From contig JADWQD010000014.1 of the NCBI GenBank assembly GCA_016110215.1, positions 744,001-808,000 on the forward strand: a stretch of 64,000 nt of DNA. The letters are read 5' to 3'. The notes below the pieces were generated by a model. It ran no database searches. It worked only from the letters and a program-made list of their open reading frames with translations, and was not told where the DNA came from. This document shows positions 1 through 13,024 of this stretch, piece by piece (within the stretch, counting starts at the first letter, position 1; each line of letters begins with the position of its first letter). The DNA is from Capronia americana. Its lineage: Eukaryota; Ascomycota; Eurotiomycetes; Chaetothyriales; Herpotrichiellaceae. The translations under genes and the position numbers were made by a program.

Positions 1-649
1 GGCGAGGGCTCGGCAAAAGACCCAGATGACGATGGCCCATCCGCCGAACAACAAGAACGCTCCGCTGATGGCGCAAGAGCCGCTGGACTTCATGTCACTG
101 GGGGTGATTTCGTTGAAACATTGTGCTGGCTTGGTACCCAACGGAATAATGAAAGCAAGCTGTCACCGCAATGTGTGAGCCAGAATGACCGGAGATCAAG
201 AACACATCTCAACTGACCTCGACAAACACCACTCCCAGCGTCAGACAGACACTAAGATAGTGTCTGTGTGTGTACTTCACTGGAAGAACAGCGAAGGAAA
301 GAAGTAGATATACAGATAACACAAAGGCTGCCACATTGACCCAGTTTGCGATCTCGGTGCGACTTTCAAACCCTGCCCTATCTCAGCGAAACATCCCGAG
401 CGCGATCTTGTAGACCAACTCACCATCAGAGTACGTCCAGTCAGTCAATGGGCATGGTAAACAACAGGTCAGATTTGGTTGAAGTGTCGACAGTGGCATG
501 CAAAACCGTCCCGCAACAACTGAGACTCATCAGCAACTGCTGCGGATACTCGAAGCGGGCGGATACGTACATCCACCATCCTTTGGAAAGAGGAGCTCCT
601 GTAGGAACGGCGCAGGGCACGAACCCCCCAGGCTTGAAGTTGAGGACAT
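1..649 (-). CDS. Frizzled/Smoothened-like seven-helix receptor, 5' part only
   Basis: Four exons can be read on the minus strand (571-649, 424-519, 218-372, 1-159). All junctions keep frame and use GT...AG. The start at 649 gives a short N terminus, then CPAPFL, the cysteine motif CCLPCPLTDWTYSD, a first membrane helix ending in LPVKYTHRHYLSV, and a second helix region with FIIPLGTKPAQCFNEITPSD and a hydrophobic segment ending VIWVFCRALA. This pattern is that of the fungal Frizzled/Smoothened-like membrane proteins that lack the large cysteine-rich domain. The gene runs off the left edge, so the remaining helices are missing. Ligand and signalling partner are unknown for the family. The family call is from recalled motifs, not a search. 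Confidence 0.8.
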
Positions 650-3600
650 TTCGAATCGTTCGCGAAGCCGTCAAGCCAGATTGGTCAATGTTATGTTCTC
701 ATGACAGCGGCCCGACTCGCTCGGATTGGTGTTCTTGGGTGGAAGCGTTGTCGGTCCAAGTCGCACGACGTAGTATAGCTGGTAGCGAAAAGGTAGGTGT
801 GGGAGGAGACGTTGTAATGGAGGGTTGGCTGACACTGAGGTGAATATGAAGAAGACAATGACTGCTGGTCAGATATCTCCCGATGCTAAACGAAAAGAGT
901 GAGGGGGTGAGAAGAGAAAAGTCGTGGAGCCGGGCTTGAGACGCGCGAACGTGGTCGCTTTTGGTTTTTGAACAAGGCGTGTGTATCAGGGCTGCCCCAT
1001 GTTCAGGATTACGACGAGGATACGGCGGGGTGGAGGACTTGTCAGGATTCGGAAAAGTCGATGCCAGCCCGGTCAAGTGAGACCTGTTGAGTGGTAGCAC
1101 AGGTTCCTGAGGGACTTGGGACCTGCAGCTGACTGTGGAATTGTTCGGCGTGTTGGACTGTTGGAGCCAAGCAAGGTACCAGCGTCGTAGCACTCCATTT
1201 GACGGGGGAGGGAGTATTTCATCGGCCTCGGCAGTGGATGGAATCCACAGTCGGCAGAATGGTGGAGATCGCGGTCAGGCACGCCGCAGCCATTTTGGAC
1301 GACTGGCACAGGGCAGAACCCATGGCAAGCCAATCGCTGGTCCCAGATCCGGAGCCCAGAGAGGCAGGAGGCTAGAGCAAAACAACAATGGGCGCGAGCA
1401 AAAGCTAGTATGAGCCTCACCTGCGAAGTGGCGCGATTGGATATTTCCCACCATGTCCTCCTCGCCATGTGTTTTCCAATGGCGGGCATGGATGGAATTG
1501 CAAGGGTTCACGCAGCGAATAGGCCAGCAATGGATTTGGCCTGGTGAACCAGCAGCCTGGCATGGGTGAGAAGCATGGCAAGGCGGGAGCAAATTGAACA
1601 TGACAAAACCCAACCACCGTGTTGGATTGGTCGCGAAAATGCGACCTTGGGTCACACTTTGGACCAGGGCAGGAAAGCAGATGCTAGGCAGGGGTCGTTT
1701 CTCTGAGGAGACGCTAGTCGGGCTAGAAGATCCAGGAAGCGCAAACGGTCCAGGATGCTTTTTTCGAGTGGACCCAAGGATGGCGAGCTCGAATGTTCAA
1801 CATGCCCCTGAAAGCGAACGCTAGGGGCAGCCCAATTCTGCGCCGGGCGTCACCTTTTGTCTGACCAAAAGATTATTATGGTGACAATTCAGAGAGATGC
1901 ATGAAGCAAGCGAAAGGTCCCCGATCCGTCAAGGATGCGTGTTTGAGATGCCGAACGACTGGGATTACCAAGCCCTGCAAGCCTCAGGCAGCCTCCGAAT
2001 TCAAGTGATTTCAGATAGCGCGCTGAGATGGTGTGCTGCTATGTCGACGTTGGGAGAAATCGAGACTCGGTGATGCTTGGGTAAGAGGATGACTGGGAAA
2101 GCTGGGCAGGAAATGAATGAGGATCAGGCAAGCCTGCCTGGAGCGATGCCACCCAGAGGCCCCCAAATAGAATCTGAACAATCGTCGCTCACGGGCCAGC
2201 CAAGGCGGCTGCTGCCGAAGTCAGTGCGTGTCGAAATTCAAAAAGACAAGTTGCGCATCTCAGAACGAGCTGCATGTTGAAAGACAAGGCGGTGCCTCGA
2301 TGGCTCCGGTCAGCGACGCATCCCCTTCTTGTGGACAAGACCAAATTCACCCAACGTGGCTTGAGGCCGTCCTTTTCTGCTCAAGGAGTTCTCCTTCGGC
2401 TCATTAGGGCCTCGAAGAGCATTGAGCAGTACACAGTACATAAGGATCGCTTGCTGGCCGCAATTGCACCCAGGAAAACGATGATCTACATTTTGTCATG
2501 GTGGCCACGCTGCGGCCATTGTGACTGACAGGTCGGCGCCACTACCGCGGGCGGCCTCACCGATACTTCACCCAGCCGCAGTTGGTAGCCCGCCTAGCCA
2601 CAGTAACGATCTACCAGTGACGAAGAGTATCTTAACATAAAGACTCCGAGGAACGAAGGGGAGTGAGCATGACGAGTCGAGAGACCGGTCTCGCTTGGTT
2701 GTACCTCCTCCGAGGGCATACGAGGTTTCACTGGTGTATCACTTTGGCCTGCATGTTGGATCATCGTCGTTGAGCAACGGCCTGTTGGTGGCAAGTTCAT
2801 GCACGTCGACTTTCAGAGTGCGTTGACTACTACAGTACCATGTCGCGTCCGACCATATTCGTCACTCATTGTTAATGGCACCATCGGCCAGCCCACCGGC
2901 TCCGATCGCCCCAGATTTGAGGGCAGCAACCGTCGCACAAAGATTGGATCATCGAGTTTACAAATCCCTACTTTTGACATGGATACCGCATTCGCCGTCA
3001 TTCCGACCCACGAGCGGCGCAGTCACCTTGTGGCCACCGCAGGTCTAGGCCAGCTTCAGGCCTGGACTTGCGGAGACAGCGAGAATCGGCACGGAACTTA
3101 GGGAGACACCGCGACATGCCGATCACTGTACTCGTACTCTTGAAAATGTCTCTGTAAGACCTGAGCTTCTCTTGCGAGGACTCGTACCGAGTATGAAATC
3201 GGGTAACCGGTCTCGCTTTCGACCTTCTGGACTTTCGAGTGATTTCTCGATATGAATTTTGTGATTCGTCAGAATATCCTGCAGCGTTGATTCTAGCTCG
3301 GCACCAAGGATCATGCACGGATGTCCAATCAACATGCAGAGCTTTGACTTTGTCTTCACATTGGTTCTTAACTCTCTGGTGACCAAATTATCTATCAGAC
3401 TCATGTGAGCCCAAGATACTTTACGCGCTGACCATGGGCCGCCGAGGATCCGGAGCCGCTGCATGACTGGGCCTCAGGATCCCGGAGATCCCAGGCGACT
3501 TGCCTGGCGCCACACACTACCAGCGGTCCCACGATTCGAGAACGAGCAAAGCCCTACAACATGGCACAATGGCGACATCCACTTTCGCTTGGATGAGTCG

Positions 3601-3935
3601 AGGAGAGCCAGCCTTGCGGACAAGGACGTCCGAATCGTCCTCGTGACTTGTGCCTGGGGCTAAAACTGATACATCATCTGATTGTGATTCCTTGCGACCG
3701 GCATCCCAGCGTCCATACATATTTGCTGCACCATCTTTGGCAGCGTTCCAGGAGCTCGACGGTTTCGCTTCGGACCGTCCTATACGCTGGACTACGGACC
3801 GCGCCATTCCAGGAGATGAAGGATGGTCAGCAGGTCAAGAGGTGCTAGACAGCGTATCTTTGGCGTTCCACGAGTACCGAAAATAGTGGCTCGTAGGTAC
3901 TCGGGATGTAGAGCAATCTCTTGGCTCTGAACAGG
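650..3935. other. 3.3 kb without a supportable gene
   Basis: Only short open frames occur on both strands (up to about 165 codons), none with recognisable domains. I could not chain them into a spliced gene with conserved segments. Overlapping open frames at 3460-3890 exist on both strands with no way to choose between them. The first part is presumably the promoter and 5' UTR of the receptor gene at the left edge. Confidence 0.5.
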
Positions 3936-4590
3936 TCAGGGAGCGTTCAGCACTCGATCCTGTTTGTCACGTCAGCAGAACACTTGAGCGCCTACTGGAA
4001 GCGAGCATACCACAAATTGTTCCAGGCTGGCTTCGAACAGCTCGTTATTGACGCCAATACCACCTGGATGCTCCACGGGCGACAACGGATTCTTGACCAC
4101 GTATTCGACATAGCAGTTCACATAGATTTGCTGCAACGCTATCCGCATGGATCCGGATTTTGTGTCTGTGAGCATGACGAACTTGGTATTTGTAGGCGTC
4201 TCGTAGTAGTGAAGTCTGTATTGAGATGTTCGGTAGGAGAGGAAGCTGACATCTCCAGTCAGCAAGAGCGTCAACGGTACAACTGGCCGACTGACCTATC
4301 GTCTTCGCCTCCTAATTTTCGCACCATGTTCCGCAAGGAGAAGACTGTTCCAAAGATGAGCTTTGCGTCATCCTCGGCACTCAACGCAGCACGTGGATGA
4401 GATCCGCCGTTGACGTATGCCTGTGAAGACGGTCTCGAGGCTTTGCCGGTAGTCGAGATGGACGGTGGCAGCCATCGTCTCTTGTAGATACATTCGGCTG
4501 CATTGATCAGAACCGGGCGAGACATGAATAACGAGCAAGCGCGAAATCCTTACCGTGTCTATCGAATATGTAGAAAGAATAGACCACCAT
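3936..4590 (-). CDS. BET5: TRAPP complex subunit BET5 (TRAPPC1)
   Basis: Core subunit of the TRAPP tethering complexes that act as Ypt1/Rab1 exchange factor in ER-to-Golgi traffic. Four exons: 4554-4590, 4296-4497, 4011-4245, 3936-3959. The first exon encodes MVVYSFYIFDRH, followed by ECIYKRRW, a variable loop, AKLIFGTVFSLRNMVRKLGG, then SFLSYRTSQYRLHYYETPTN, KFVMLTDTKS and the C-terminal EYVVKNPLSPVEHPGG. These are the longin-fold hallmarks of the family. Spliced length is 165 residues, close to yeast Bet5. The last small exon (ending DRVLNAP) rests on a 51-nt intron. Without it the protein would end at 3972 with a different tail. It is divergent from the kinase gene at 4978. Confidence 0.92.
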
Positions 4591-4977
4591 ACCGCTGGAT
4601 TGAGCCCTCTTTTGTCAAGGAAGAAATGGATCGAGACACACGCATCTGGAAGTCGACTATCGCCTCGATAGCAAAGGGAGTTGATAGTGTCTTGACCGCC
4701 TTCCAGGGTCAGGTTTCTTGACCTTTAGCTGTTTCTCTCATGACCTTGAGCAAGAAGCTTCGGGTTGATCGATGAGATGCGTCCTATGCCGGGGAGGGTC
4801 AGGAATGGCAGGTGCGGCGGGGAGCTTGTGCTCGCGTCTGACTTGCGCCATCCTCGATCCCTTCACGGCCCGACGTCAATCGGGGCAGCGATAGCAGCCG
4901 GCGCTGGGCTCACCCGAGCTCAATACTTATCTGTTCAGTGACTACGGCAAAGGCTTCAGCTCAATGTCGAGTGCCTC
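4591..4977. promoter_or_regulatory. Divergent intergenic region BET5 / CaMKK
   Basis: 387 bp separate the two start codons, so this must hold both promoters and 5' UTRs. No clear TATA box or known binding site stands out. Confidence 0.5.
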
Positions 4978-7715
4978 ATGGATATCGTTGCGTCGCCTAC
5001 GTCCACGTCGGCGGAGGAAGGTGTCCGCTTTCCCATAAGCAACACTCAGCCCCGCGATTTGCTGCAATCACATGGAGATCCCAACGACGAAAGCACCAAC
5101 ACGTCCCCTCCAACCAAGCCACCGGAAGTCAAACACTTGTCAGATTTCCAATCATGAAAGGTCATGACCGTCTATCTCTCTGACGCCTTTGCAGGTCCAA
5201 TCCTGAGTATAGTACGCCATCACGCCACCACCGTCGGACCCCGTCCTCTGCAAGACAGGTTAAGGTAGACCACACTCGAAGACCTTTCCGCACCGTGCCT
5301 TATCAACCCTTTGCAGGAATCCCTCAATGCACGATCCGAATATGTCACCAGCAAGGACGACGGTGTTGCGGAGCATCGCATCAATCAATATGTTATCAAG
5401 CAAGAGATAGGCCGCGGGTCGTTCGGGGCAGTACATTTGGCTATCGATCAGTATGGCAAGGAATACGTACGATGGTTGGGCACCGTTCTCGGAAATCTAG
5501 CTAATGATCCTCCACATAGGCTGTCAAAGAGTTCTCCAAAGCCCGACTACGCAAGCGAGCCCAGTCGCATATCCTCAGGAAACCGCTCTCCCAGCGACGC
5601 CGTGGGGCCCTCCAGGGTTTCAACTCTCCGCTACACCGGGGGTTCGGCAACGACGGAGACTCAAAATCAAGTCCGATAGACCTCATCAAGGAAGAGATCG
5701 CTATCATGAAGAAACTAAACCACCCGAACCTAGTGTCGCTCATCGAAGTATTGGATGACCCGTCGGAAGATTCACTGTACATGGTTTTGGAGATGTGCAA
5801 GAAGGGCGTCGTTATGAAGGTCGGCCTGGAAGAAAGAGCAGATCCATACCCTGACCATGTTTGCAGATACTGGTTTCGAGACCTGATCCTTGGAATCGAG
5901 TATTTGCATGCCCAAGGTGTGGTGCATCGTGATATAAAGCCCGACAACTGCTTGGTCACCGAAGACGATGTGCTCAAGGTGGTCGACTTTGGTGTTTCCG
6001 AAATGTTCTCCAAGGATTCCGAAATGCTTACTGCCAAATCTGCAGGGAGTCCAGCATTTCTCCCGCCCGAGCTTTGTGTTGCCCGTCATGGTGATGTCTC
6101 GGGGCGAGCGGCCGACATCTGGTCGATGGGTGTGACGTTGTACTGTTTGAAATACGGACGGATTCCGTTTGAGAAGACCCAAATTTTCGAGCTCTACGAA
6201 GCAATAAAGACCGAAGAGCCCGATTTAGGCGAAGAACCAGATGAGGATTTCCGAGATTTGATGAAAAGGATCCTCGAGAAAGACCCTCAGAAACGGATAA
6301 AGATGCGGGAGTTGAGGGTACGCTTGTCCACTGGGACTCTGGCAATTGCTGACCGGTTTTAGCAACACCCCTGGGTCACGAAGAAGGGCGAAGACATGCT
6401 ACTCTCCGAAGAAGAGAATACTTCCGATCTTGTTGAACCCCCCACAGAAGCTGAGATGAACGCAGCAATCACTGACAACATGAGAAATCTCATGACGGTC
6501 GTACGTCCTATGTCCCAAATACCGAAATTGATTAACTGAATTGGTTTGTAGGTGAAAGCGGTCAACAAATTCAAGGCTCTGATTGGAAAAGATAAGTCCC
6601 GTGCAATAACCTCGATACTGGGTGAGCATGGAGATGCACACTTCTCTCAACCTCCCACGAATATGCCAAAAGAAGGCGCGTCCCTCCCCTCGAAATCGCA
6701 CAGTTTCAGTGTGTCTGGCCAGCAGCATTTAGGAGAGTCACCTATCATCGACAAGATGTCCGAAGACGTAAAGAATCTAAAAGTACGGCCTATACCTACT
6801 CTAAGCATAGACGACACCACGAAGGCCGAAGAGCTCAACGAAGTCGGGCCAGGGAATGTCTTCCTGAGCCACACGAGTACTGCCACAGATGAGGCAATGT
6901 CGCGGATGGAGACCATCGCCGAGATTGAGCAGCTGGACCCAGATAAACTACCGCCTTTCCGATCGTTCAAGCCCTATGCATACACTACTGACGAGGTAGG
7001 CCACAAGGGCCAGGCCCATGACCCACTAGAAGACAAATTGTACCTCTACATAGGCCCATCGACGTTTTCTGGCACCAGCAGTACGAGAGACGACGACAGC
7101 ACCTTTGTCTCTGGCGGTGACGACGTACCAATTGTCAGCGAAAGCCCAGGAGCGGCGGATGTGGACATCTACGAAACCGCCTACCGAGACGAAATCGAGC
7201 GGATAATGGCTCGGGCGAAGGAAGAGCAGAAGGAACCGAATGTCTATTTGACACGACGAGTAGATGCCAGGTTGGTGGCTATCAGTGGGTTGGCGGGCAA
7301 ATGGGCGGCCAAGGGCGAAGAAGCCAAGAATCAACTCAAGGATTATACTCAGTTTTCTGCCCGAAAAGCACGAGTAACCGAGGTCAGCCGCGCACTTCGA
7401 CAAGCAGCCAGAGAAGAGTACGAGCGCAGAAGACAAGAACATCGGGAGTGGATCGCAGCGGAAAAAGCAGAAAGAGCGAGAGCAAAAGAGGAGGAAGCCT
7501 CGAAGCCAACCACCGCTGTGTCAACTCCAACGCCGGCAGCTGGGAGCGATGTAGAAGAGCCCCCGACTGGTAGTCCACAATCGCCCAGCAGGCACTCCTC
7601 CATGTGGAAAGGTAAGGCAGTAGATGCTGGACGACAAGCGAGATCCTCTTTGATGGGCCTTGTGGATATGGTGAAGAGCAAAAGTCGGACACGATCGAAA
7701 GATGAAGAAAGCTGA
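4978..7715 (+). CDS. cmkC: Calcium/calmodulin-dependent protein kinase kinase (CaMKK, CmkC/Ssp1 type)
   Basis: Serine/threonine kinase of the family that phosphorylates activation loops of CaMK and AMPK/Snf1-type kinases. Six exons: 4978-5138, 5195-5264, 5317-5466, 5520-6317, 6363-6500, 6552-7715, giving 826 residues. The kinase domain spans about 103-398: GRGSFG at 109-114, catalytic lysine near 130, a basic, proline- and glycine-containing insert before helix C (typical CaMKK RP insert), HRDIKPDN near 263-270, DFG at 283-285 and activation-loop SAGSPAFLPPELC. Immediately after the domain, about 430-457, lies a basic amphipathic stretch (NLMTVVKAVNKFKALIG) where CaMKKs carry their autoinhibitory/calmodulin-binding segment. 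The C terminus is acidic then coiled-coil-like and lysine-rich. No in-frame ATG lies upstream of 4978 before a stop. Confidence 0.9.
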
Positions 7716-8938
7716 TTCTGGGGATGATACCATGGTTGACAACTCGCATTCCTGCAAAGCATCTGGATTGCGGGGAGCGTTGGGCTTCCCTTGGCTTTGA
7801 CGGTACAGTATATTTAGCTGCGACTGCAACCAGCACCAGAGATAGGCAGCGATGGTCGCCGCCTAAAAATCTGCAGGCAATGGAATTTCGTTTCATCAGC
7901 CGTTACGCCACCCTCCCTGCGCCGCCCAACCACGAGGGGGATGACGGACTTGCATTGAGACTTTGTCTTCGATCATGGCCCGTTTCAGTCACGAACTCCA
8001 GGGACAGCTGGATTCATAGATTTAGGCAGAGTTGGGAATATGGCTAGACAGAGGGGATCGCAGGCTGTACGGGTGCAGAAGGAGCCAATTTCTTAGGACC
8101 GACATCCAGCAGTCGGACAGCTCACCAAAGGGCCATATGGAGTAATCGAGGGAACAGACACTTGACCAAGATGACTGGGAGTGTGACGGCGGGCACGGTT
8201 GCCAGCGGCTCTTTGTGTTTGGGAGAGCGGATGTCGGAGGGTTTGGTGCTTGGCATGGGCCGGATAAGCTGCAGGGCTTCAGGAATCATCTTCAGCCTTT
8301 TCTATCCCTTCCCTTCATATCAGGTCAGATCCTCGTCTGCGGTCGCTTCACGCCTCCGCCATCTTGATTTGCACTCTGTGTTTTATTTGCATTGTCGGAC
8401 CCGAATTGGCTCTCAGGCTGTCCTGGAAGACGTTTATTGGTTGCATATCGTGCCTCTGCGCGCGGACATGAAGGCACGGCGCCACGAGTCTGTCTCGCTA
8501 TTTCAAAGGTCCATCATTCACCGCTGCCCGGTCGCTCTTGCCTCATCACGTCGCACTCGGCCGTTGCAGATTCATCTGCTGCCATTCACTACTTTAAATT
8601 CTCCGCATCTTGGACTCTTTTGGCGGGTGATATAAGTGCCCCTCGTTGGTCGGTCGCCGTCCAGCTGCGTCGTCGTTGTTCGATTCAAACTCGCTCACCT
8701 GTCAACCACATTCTCGATAAGCACCCAGACGCCATCAAAACGCTGCACGCACTCATCAAGCCGTCATTTCTGAGAAAATTCTGCGGGAGTGTCACTCTTC
8801 TTGACCTTGATGGTTGACTGCCACGTCTCAGTCAGATGCACCCGAAGTTGGTGAAATCTCTGCACCCGCTCAACCCTGCCCTCATTCTAGAGTCAAAACA
8901 TCTCCCTGGACTTCCAAATCGTCTGAATCATCGCGGAC
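7716..8938. other. 1.2 kb intergenic, promoter of SET2
   Basis: No gene is recognisable. Pyrimidine-rich tracts increase towards 8938, as expected for the promoter and 5' leader of the following gene. Open frames up to about 157 codons look non-coding. Confidence 0.5.
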
Positions 8939-11900
8939 ATGGGCCGGAGAAGCAGCGACACTTCCCCGGCGCCATCTGCAAATGATGGGGCGACGGCGGA
9001 GGTCAAGTGCGAAGAGTCGGTGGACGGTGAGCTTGCCCACGAGCTCAGCACCGCCGGCGTAGCCGCCATCAAGCATGAGGAGTCAATCAGCCCCTCGGCC
9101 TCACCTTCTCTCAAAGCCACCCGATTAAAATCGTCGCGCTCATCCTCTGCATCAACACCCTCAAACCGACCTCTCGATGCGGACAGAGACACGTCGACTG
9201 CCAAGAAAGAGCCCAACGAGGCAAATGGTCAACTCTCAACCTCCACCTCGCCCGTCAAGCCCGAACCCAAAGCACCTTCAAAGCCCGCCAAAGGCTCCCG
9301 CGCCGCCTCTAAGCTCCCACCCCGTGTTGCTCCCATCTTCGACCATCTCCCTGATGCGACAAGCGAAGCCACCTCTACATTTACAGTTCTTGACGCTTGC
9401 ACTTACCAAAATAAATACCTCGGCTTCAGCGAACATGCTCTCGACTGCGACTGCAGCGAAGAATGGGGTGAGTTTGCACTGTCTGAACGCGCACGATCCC
9501 CCGCCCTGACCGTCATATCTAGATTCGGCCACCCAGCAGAATCATGCCTGCGGCGACGACTCCGACTGCATCAATCGAGCTTGTAAAATGGAATGTGCCA
9601 ATGACTGTAGCTGCGGAACTGCGTGCCAGAATCAACGATTCCTTCGACGCTTGTACGCTGATGTATCGGTCATCAAAACTGAAAAGAAAGGCTACGGTCT
9701 ACGTGTCAATGTCGACCTGCGGCCGCATGATTTCATCTTCGAATACATCGGCGAGACCATCCCCGAAGCCACTTTTCGCAAACGGATGAGACAGTATGAT
9801 GACGAAGGAATCAAGCATTTCTACTTCATGTCCCTGAGCAAGGGTGAGTTCATCGACGCCACCAAGAAAGGAAACCTCGGTCGCTTCTGTAATCACTCTT
9901 GCAACCCCAATTGCTATGTCGACAAGTGGGTGGTGGGCGACAAGCTTCGCATGGGCATTTTTGCAGAGCGATATATCAAAGCTGGCGAGGAACTCGTCTT
10001 CAACTATAATGTTGACCGATATGGCGCCAACCCACAGCCGTGCTACTGTGGTGAATCAAATTGTACAGGCTTCATCGGAGGCAAGACGCAGACCGAACGC
10101 GCCACCAAGCTGTCCGCGGCGACGATGGAGGCCTTGGGTATCGACGAAGATGAAGCCTGGGATACCGTTGTGGCCAAACGGCCGAAGAAGAAGAAGACTG
10201 CCGAAGATGACGAGGATTACGTTGACAGTCTTGAAGCCAAATCTCTTGACGCCGAGGGCGTGACCAAGGTTATGGCCGCACTCATGCAGTGTAAAGAGAA
10301 ATGGATCGCTGTCAAACTCTTGCAGCGTATACAACGCTGTAATGACGACCAAGCATGGCATCGGGTTGTTAGGTTTCACGGCTACCAGATCCTCAACTCG
10401 CAATTGTCGGCATGGCGCGACGATGAAAATATCATACTCCAGATCCTTGACATCCTTGACCGGCTGCCGCGATTGACGAGAAACAAGATTGTCGATGCAA
10501 AGATAGATAAGACGCTGCAGTCTTTGATCAACCATGAAGACGACAGGGTCGCAAGCCAGTCGTCATCATTATTTGAGGCCTGGTCACAGCTCGAGCTGGC
10601 CTACCGAATACCACGGAAGAAGAAGGAAGATGTGGCAGCGTCTGTAAAGACCGAGCCAGCACCCTTTGAGCGACGCGAATCTGCTCAGCAAAGGAGACGG
10701 TCAAGATCTCGGTCAAAGTCTCCTCCAAAAGGTCCAGCCTCGCTCCATGCGCCGGCCGGTCCTCGCTCTTTGCAGAGACCTGGAGCAAATTTCTTTCCGC
10801 GTCCGCCTATGCCTTTTCATCGCGGTCCCCCGCCCCTACCGCGAGGCTGGTTTGCCGCCCAAGACAAAGGCAGGACTTATTTCTATTCTGCGTCGGGACA
10901 GACAACATGGACCAGACCTTCAAAACCAGCAGATGACCCCCTTCCGCCACCTAAGCAGCCGTCGGAACAAGATGTACTCAAAAGTATCATCGATAACATC
11001 GTCACGTCTCGCGGCAAAGACACCAAGAACTCCACGCCCGACACCCCGGAGCCTAGCAGGGTGAAGAAGGAAGAGAAGTGGAAATCCTATGACGAGGAAA
11101 AGCAGAAGAAGTTGTACGAGAACACTGTAAGCAATGCCTCGTCCTTTGGACCTCTGTTGATCGCTACTAACACGCTCTAGCTCTTCCCTCACATATCGCA
11201 CGTCATGAACAAGTACAAGCACAAGATCCCTCGAGAGGACCTCAAGCGTTTCGCAAAAGAAATAGCCAAGAAACTCGTCGCGTCGGACTACAAGGCAGGC
11301 CGTGTAAAAAACCCCACGAAGATCGAGGACCGGCAAGTGAAGAAGGTCAAGGAGTTCTGCAAGCAGTTCTTCGAGAAGGCATACCAGAAACATAAGAAGC
11401 ACGAGGCAGAAAAGGCCATGAGGGATAAGGGCAAGAAGCCTAAACTGGATGATGAAACAGCAGCTGCCTCACCCCCCGCAGCAGACGAGGATGAAGACAT
11501 CAAGATGTCGGACAACGAACTTGACGACACGCCCAGTGTCAATTCGCCATCCGAGGCCAACGGCACGGGCACGCTGAAGCGGAAACGTGGTGCCCAAGAA
11601 GATCTCGCCCCCGCCGACGACGACGAGCGAGAGCCTATAGGCTCACCAGGCAAGCGCCTGAACATGGAGCTCGACACGCCTCCTCCCCCGCCGCCGCCAC
11701 CTGCACCACCAGTTGAAACTCCGCCAGCGAGTACACCACGTGAGGGTGGAGTCGTCGACATGGAGACAGATATCTACGCCGATACGAATTTTAAGGGAAG
11801 GAGTATGGCAGATGTTTTGGCTCAAGCGCAGGCTGAAGATGACGAGGCAGCAGATGATGTGGGCGACGTGGTGATGAAGAATGGCAATGTGCTGGAGACG

Positions 11901-11966
11901 GAGGGCGAGACGAGAGACCCGATGGTGGAGGATCAGCCCATCGACCAGACCAGGAGGGATCAATGA
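8939..11966 (+). CDS. SET2: Histone H3 lysine-36 methyltransferase SET2
   Basis: Methylates H3K36 during transcription elongation while bound to phosphorylated RNA polymerase II. Three exons: 8939-9467, 9523-11126, 11181-11966, giving 972 residues. After a low-complexity N terminus come the AWS cysteine cluster (about 155-225, CDCSEEW...[10 protein letters not shown]), the SET domain with [12 protein letters not shown] and the catalytic-core [12 protein letters not shown], and post-[17 protein letters not shown]. Further on are a WW domain (about 615-645, LPRGWFAAQ...TTWTRP) and the SRI domain (from about 712: [17 protein letters not shown]), which binds the polymerase CTD. The tail is acidic and proline-rich. 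Domain order and length fit fungal Set2. Both introns preserve conserved blocks across the junction. Confidence 0.96.
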
Positions 11967-13024
11967 TAAGCAGTACGATGCATCGAGGGGTTCACCGTGT
12001 CAACCTGCTAGCCTACCTTGGGAAGCCGGAGCAGGTTTGGACCGCTATCTTGGCCATTTTGTGTAGACCAGAGAACCAGGGAAGGTGAAGTGAAGCTCGG
12101 CAAGAGCAAGCTGGAGCTGGACTTGAAAGGCGCGTCGTCGGACCTCGACCTGTCTGTCGGCGAGTAGGCGTGTTCGCCTACGCCTACAGGTGCTAGGAAA
12201 GCTCTGGTACGATGAGGCCCAGAAGCGCATGACAGTGCGAGGAGAGCTTTGGGGCTCCATTTACGAGCCTTGGATCGGCGCTTGCATAAGTCCAGCTATT
12301 AGGCATTTAGTTCATTGTATCGATATCGCAGGAACTACTTATATCAGGACCTGCTGAACTGGTGACGAGCTCTAGAGGTCAGATCAGGACGAAGACACGG
12401 GCAGAGCGGCGAGGCGCAGAGAGCATCAAACAGGAGACTTTGAGATCGGGGGTTTCACAATCGAATATCGGAGAAGCTTTTGCACCCACCCCTTCGGGCT
12501 TGGAAAGGTGCAGGGAAGGTTACTTCGGGGGATCCATCTCGTCATATTCAGATTGCGCGCTGCATTATGCAGGCTTGCTCTGCAACCCGGAGCTCTCCTT
12601 GGAAAACTCGTCGGATTACGCTGGTGCGAAGAGACGAGAGAGGGGATTTGCCGTGACGGGTGCCTCCGCTGGGAGGGTCCTGAACACGCCGATGCCCTCT
12701 GTGCTTACTCCATCACTGCTCCGTCTGGCAATCCCATCTCCCCAGCCCGGACCGCGCTCTTGTCGTACCACTTGCGCCACATGTCGAAGCAAACTTTTGT
12801 CACCCCAGCTCATCCCCAGGCGCGCGGAACTCGGTGGAGAACACTCGCACACGCTATGGGTGTGTGAAGACGGTAAGAGAAGCGGCATCTGTCGCTGGTG
12901 CTCAAGAGTCGCTGGGAAAGAGGCCGCGGTGCCTTCTGGTGCGCGATCGTGGTGCCCATTCGTGGATCAATGATGTTTTTCGGTGAGCATGAGAGTTTGT
13001 GGATGTACAGCCATGTCCGATTGC
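11967..13024. other. 1.06 kb between convergent SET2 and TIF6
   Basis: Both flanking genes end here, so it should hold two 3' UTRs. A 203-codon open frame at 12362-12973 on the plus strand has no recognisable domain and overlaps other open frames. I do not call it a gene. Confidence 0.5.

Noticed and set aside
3463..3886. Possible spliced plus-strand gene before BET5
   Set aside because: Segments looked coding-like but the opposite strand is equally open and no consistent splice sites join them.
12362..12973. 203-codon plus-strand open frame
   Set aside because: No domain, overlaps other open frames, lies in the 3' region between convergent genes, and composition is not protein-like.
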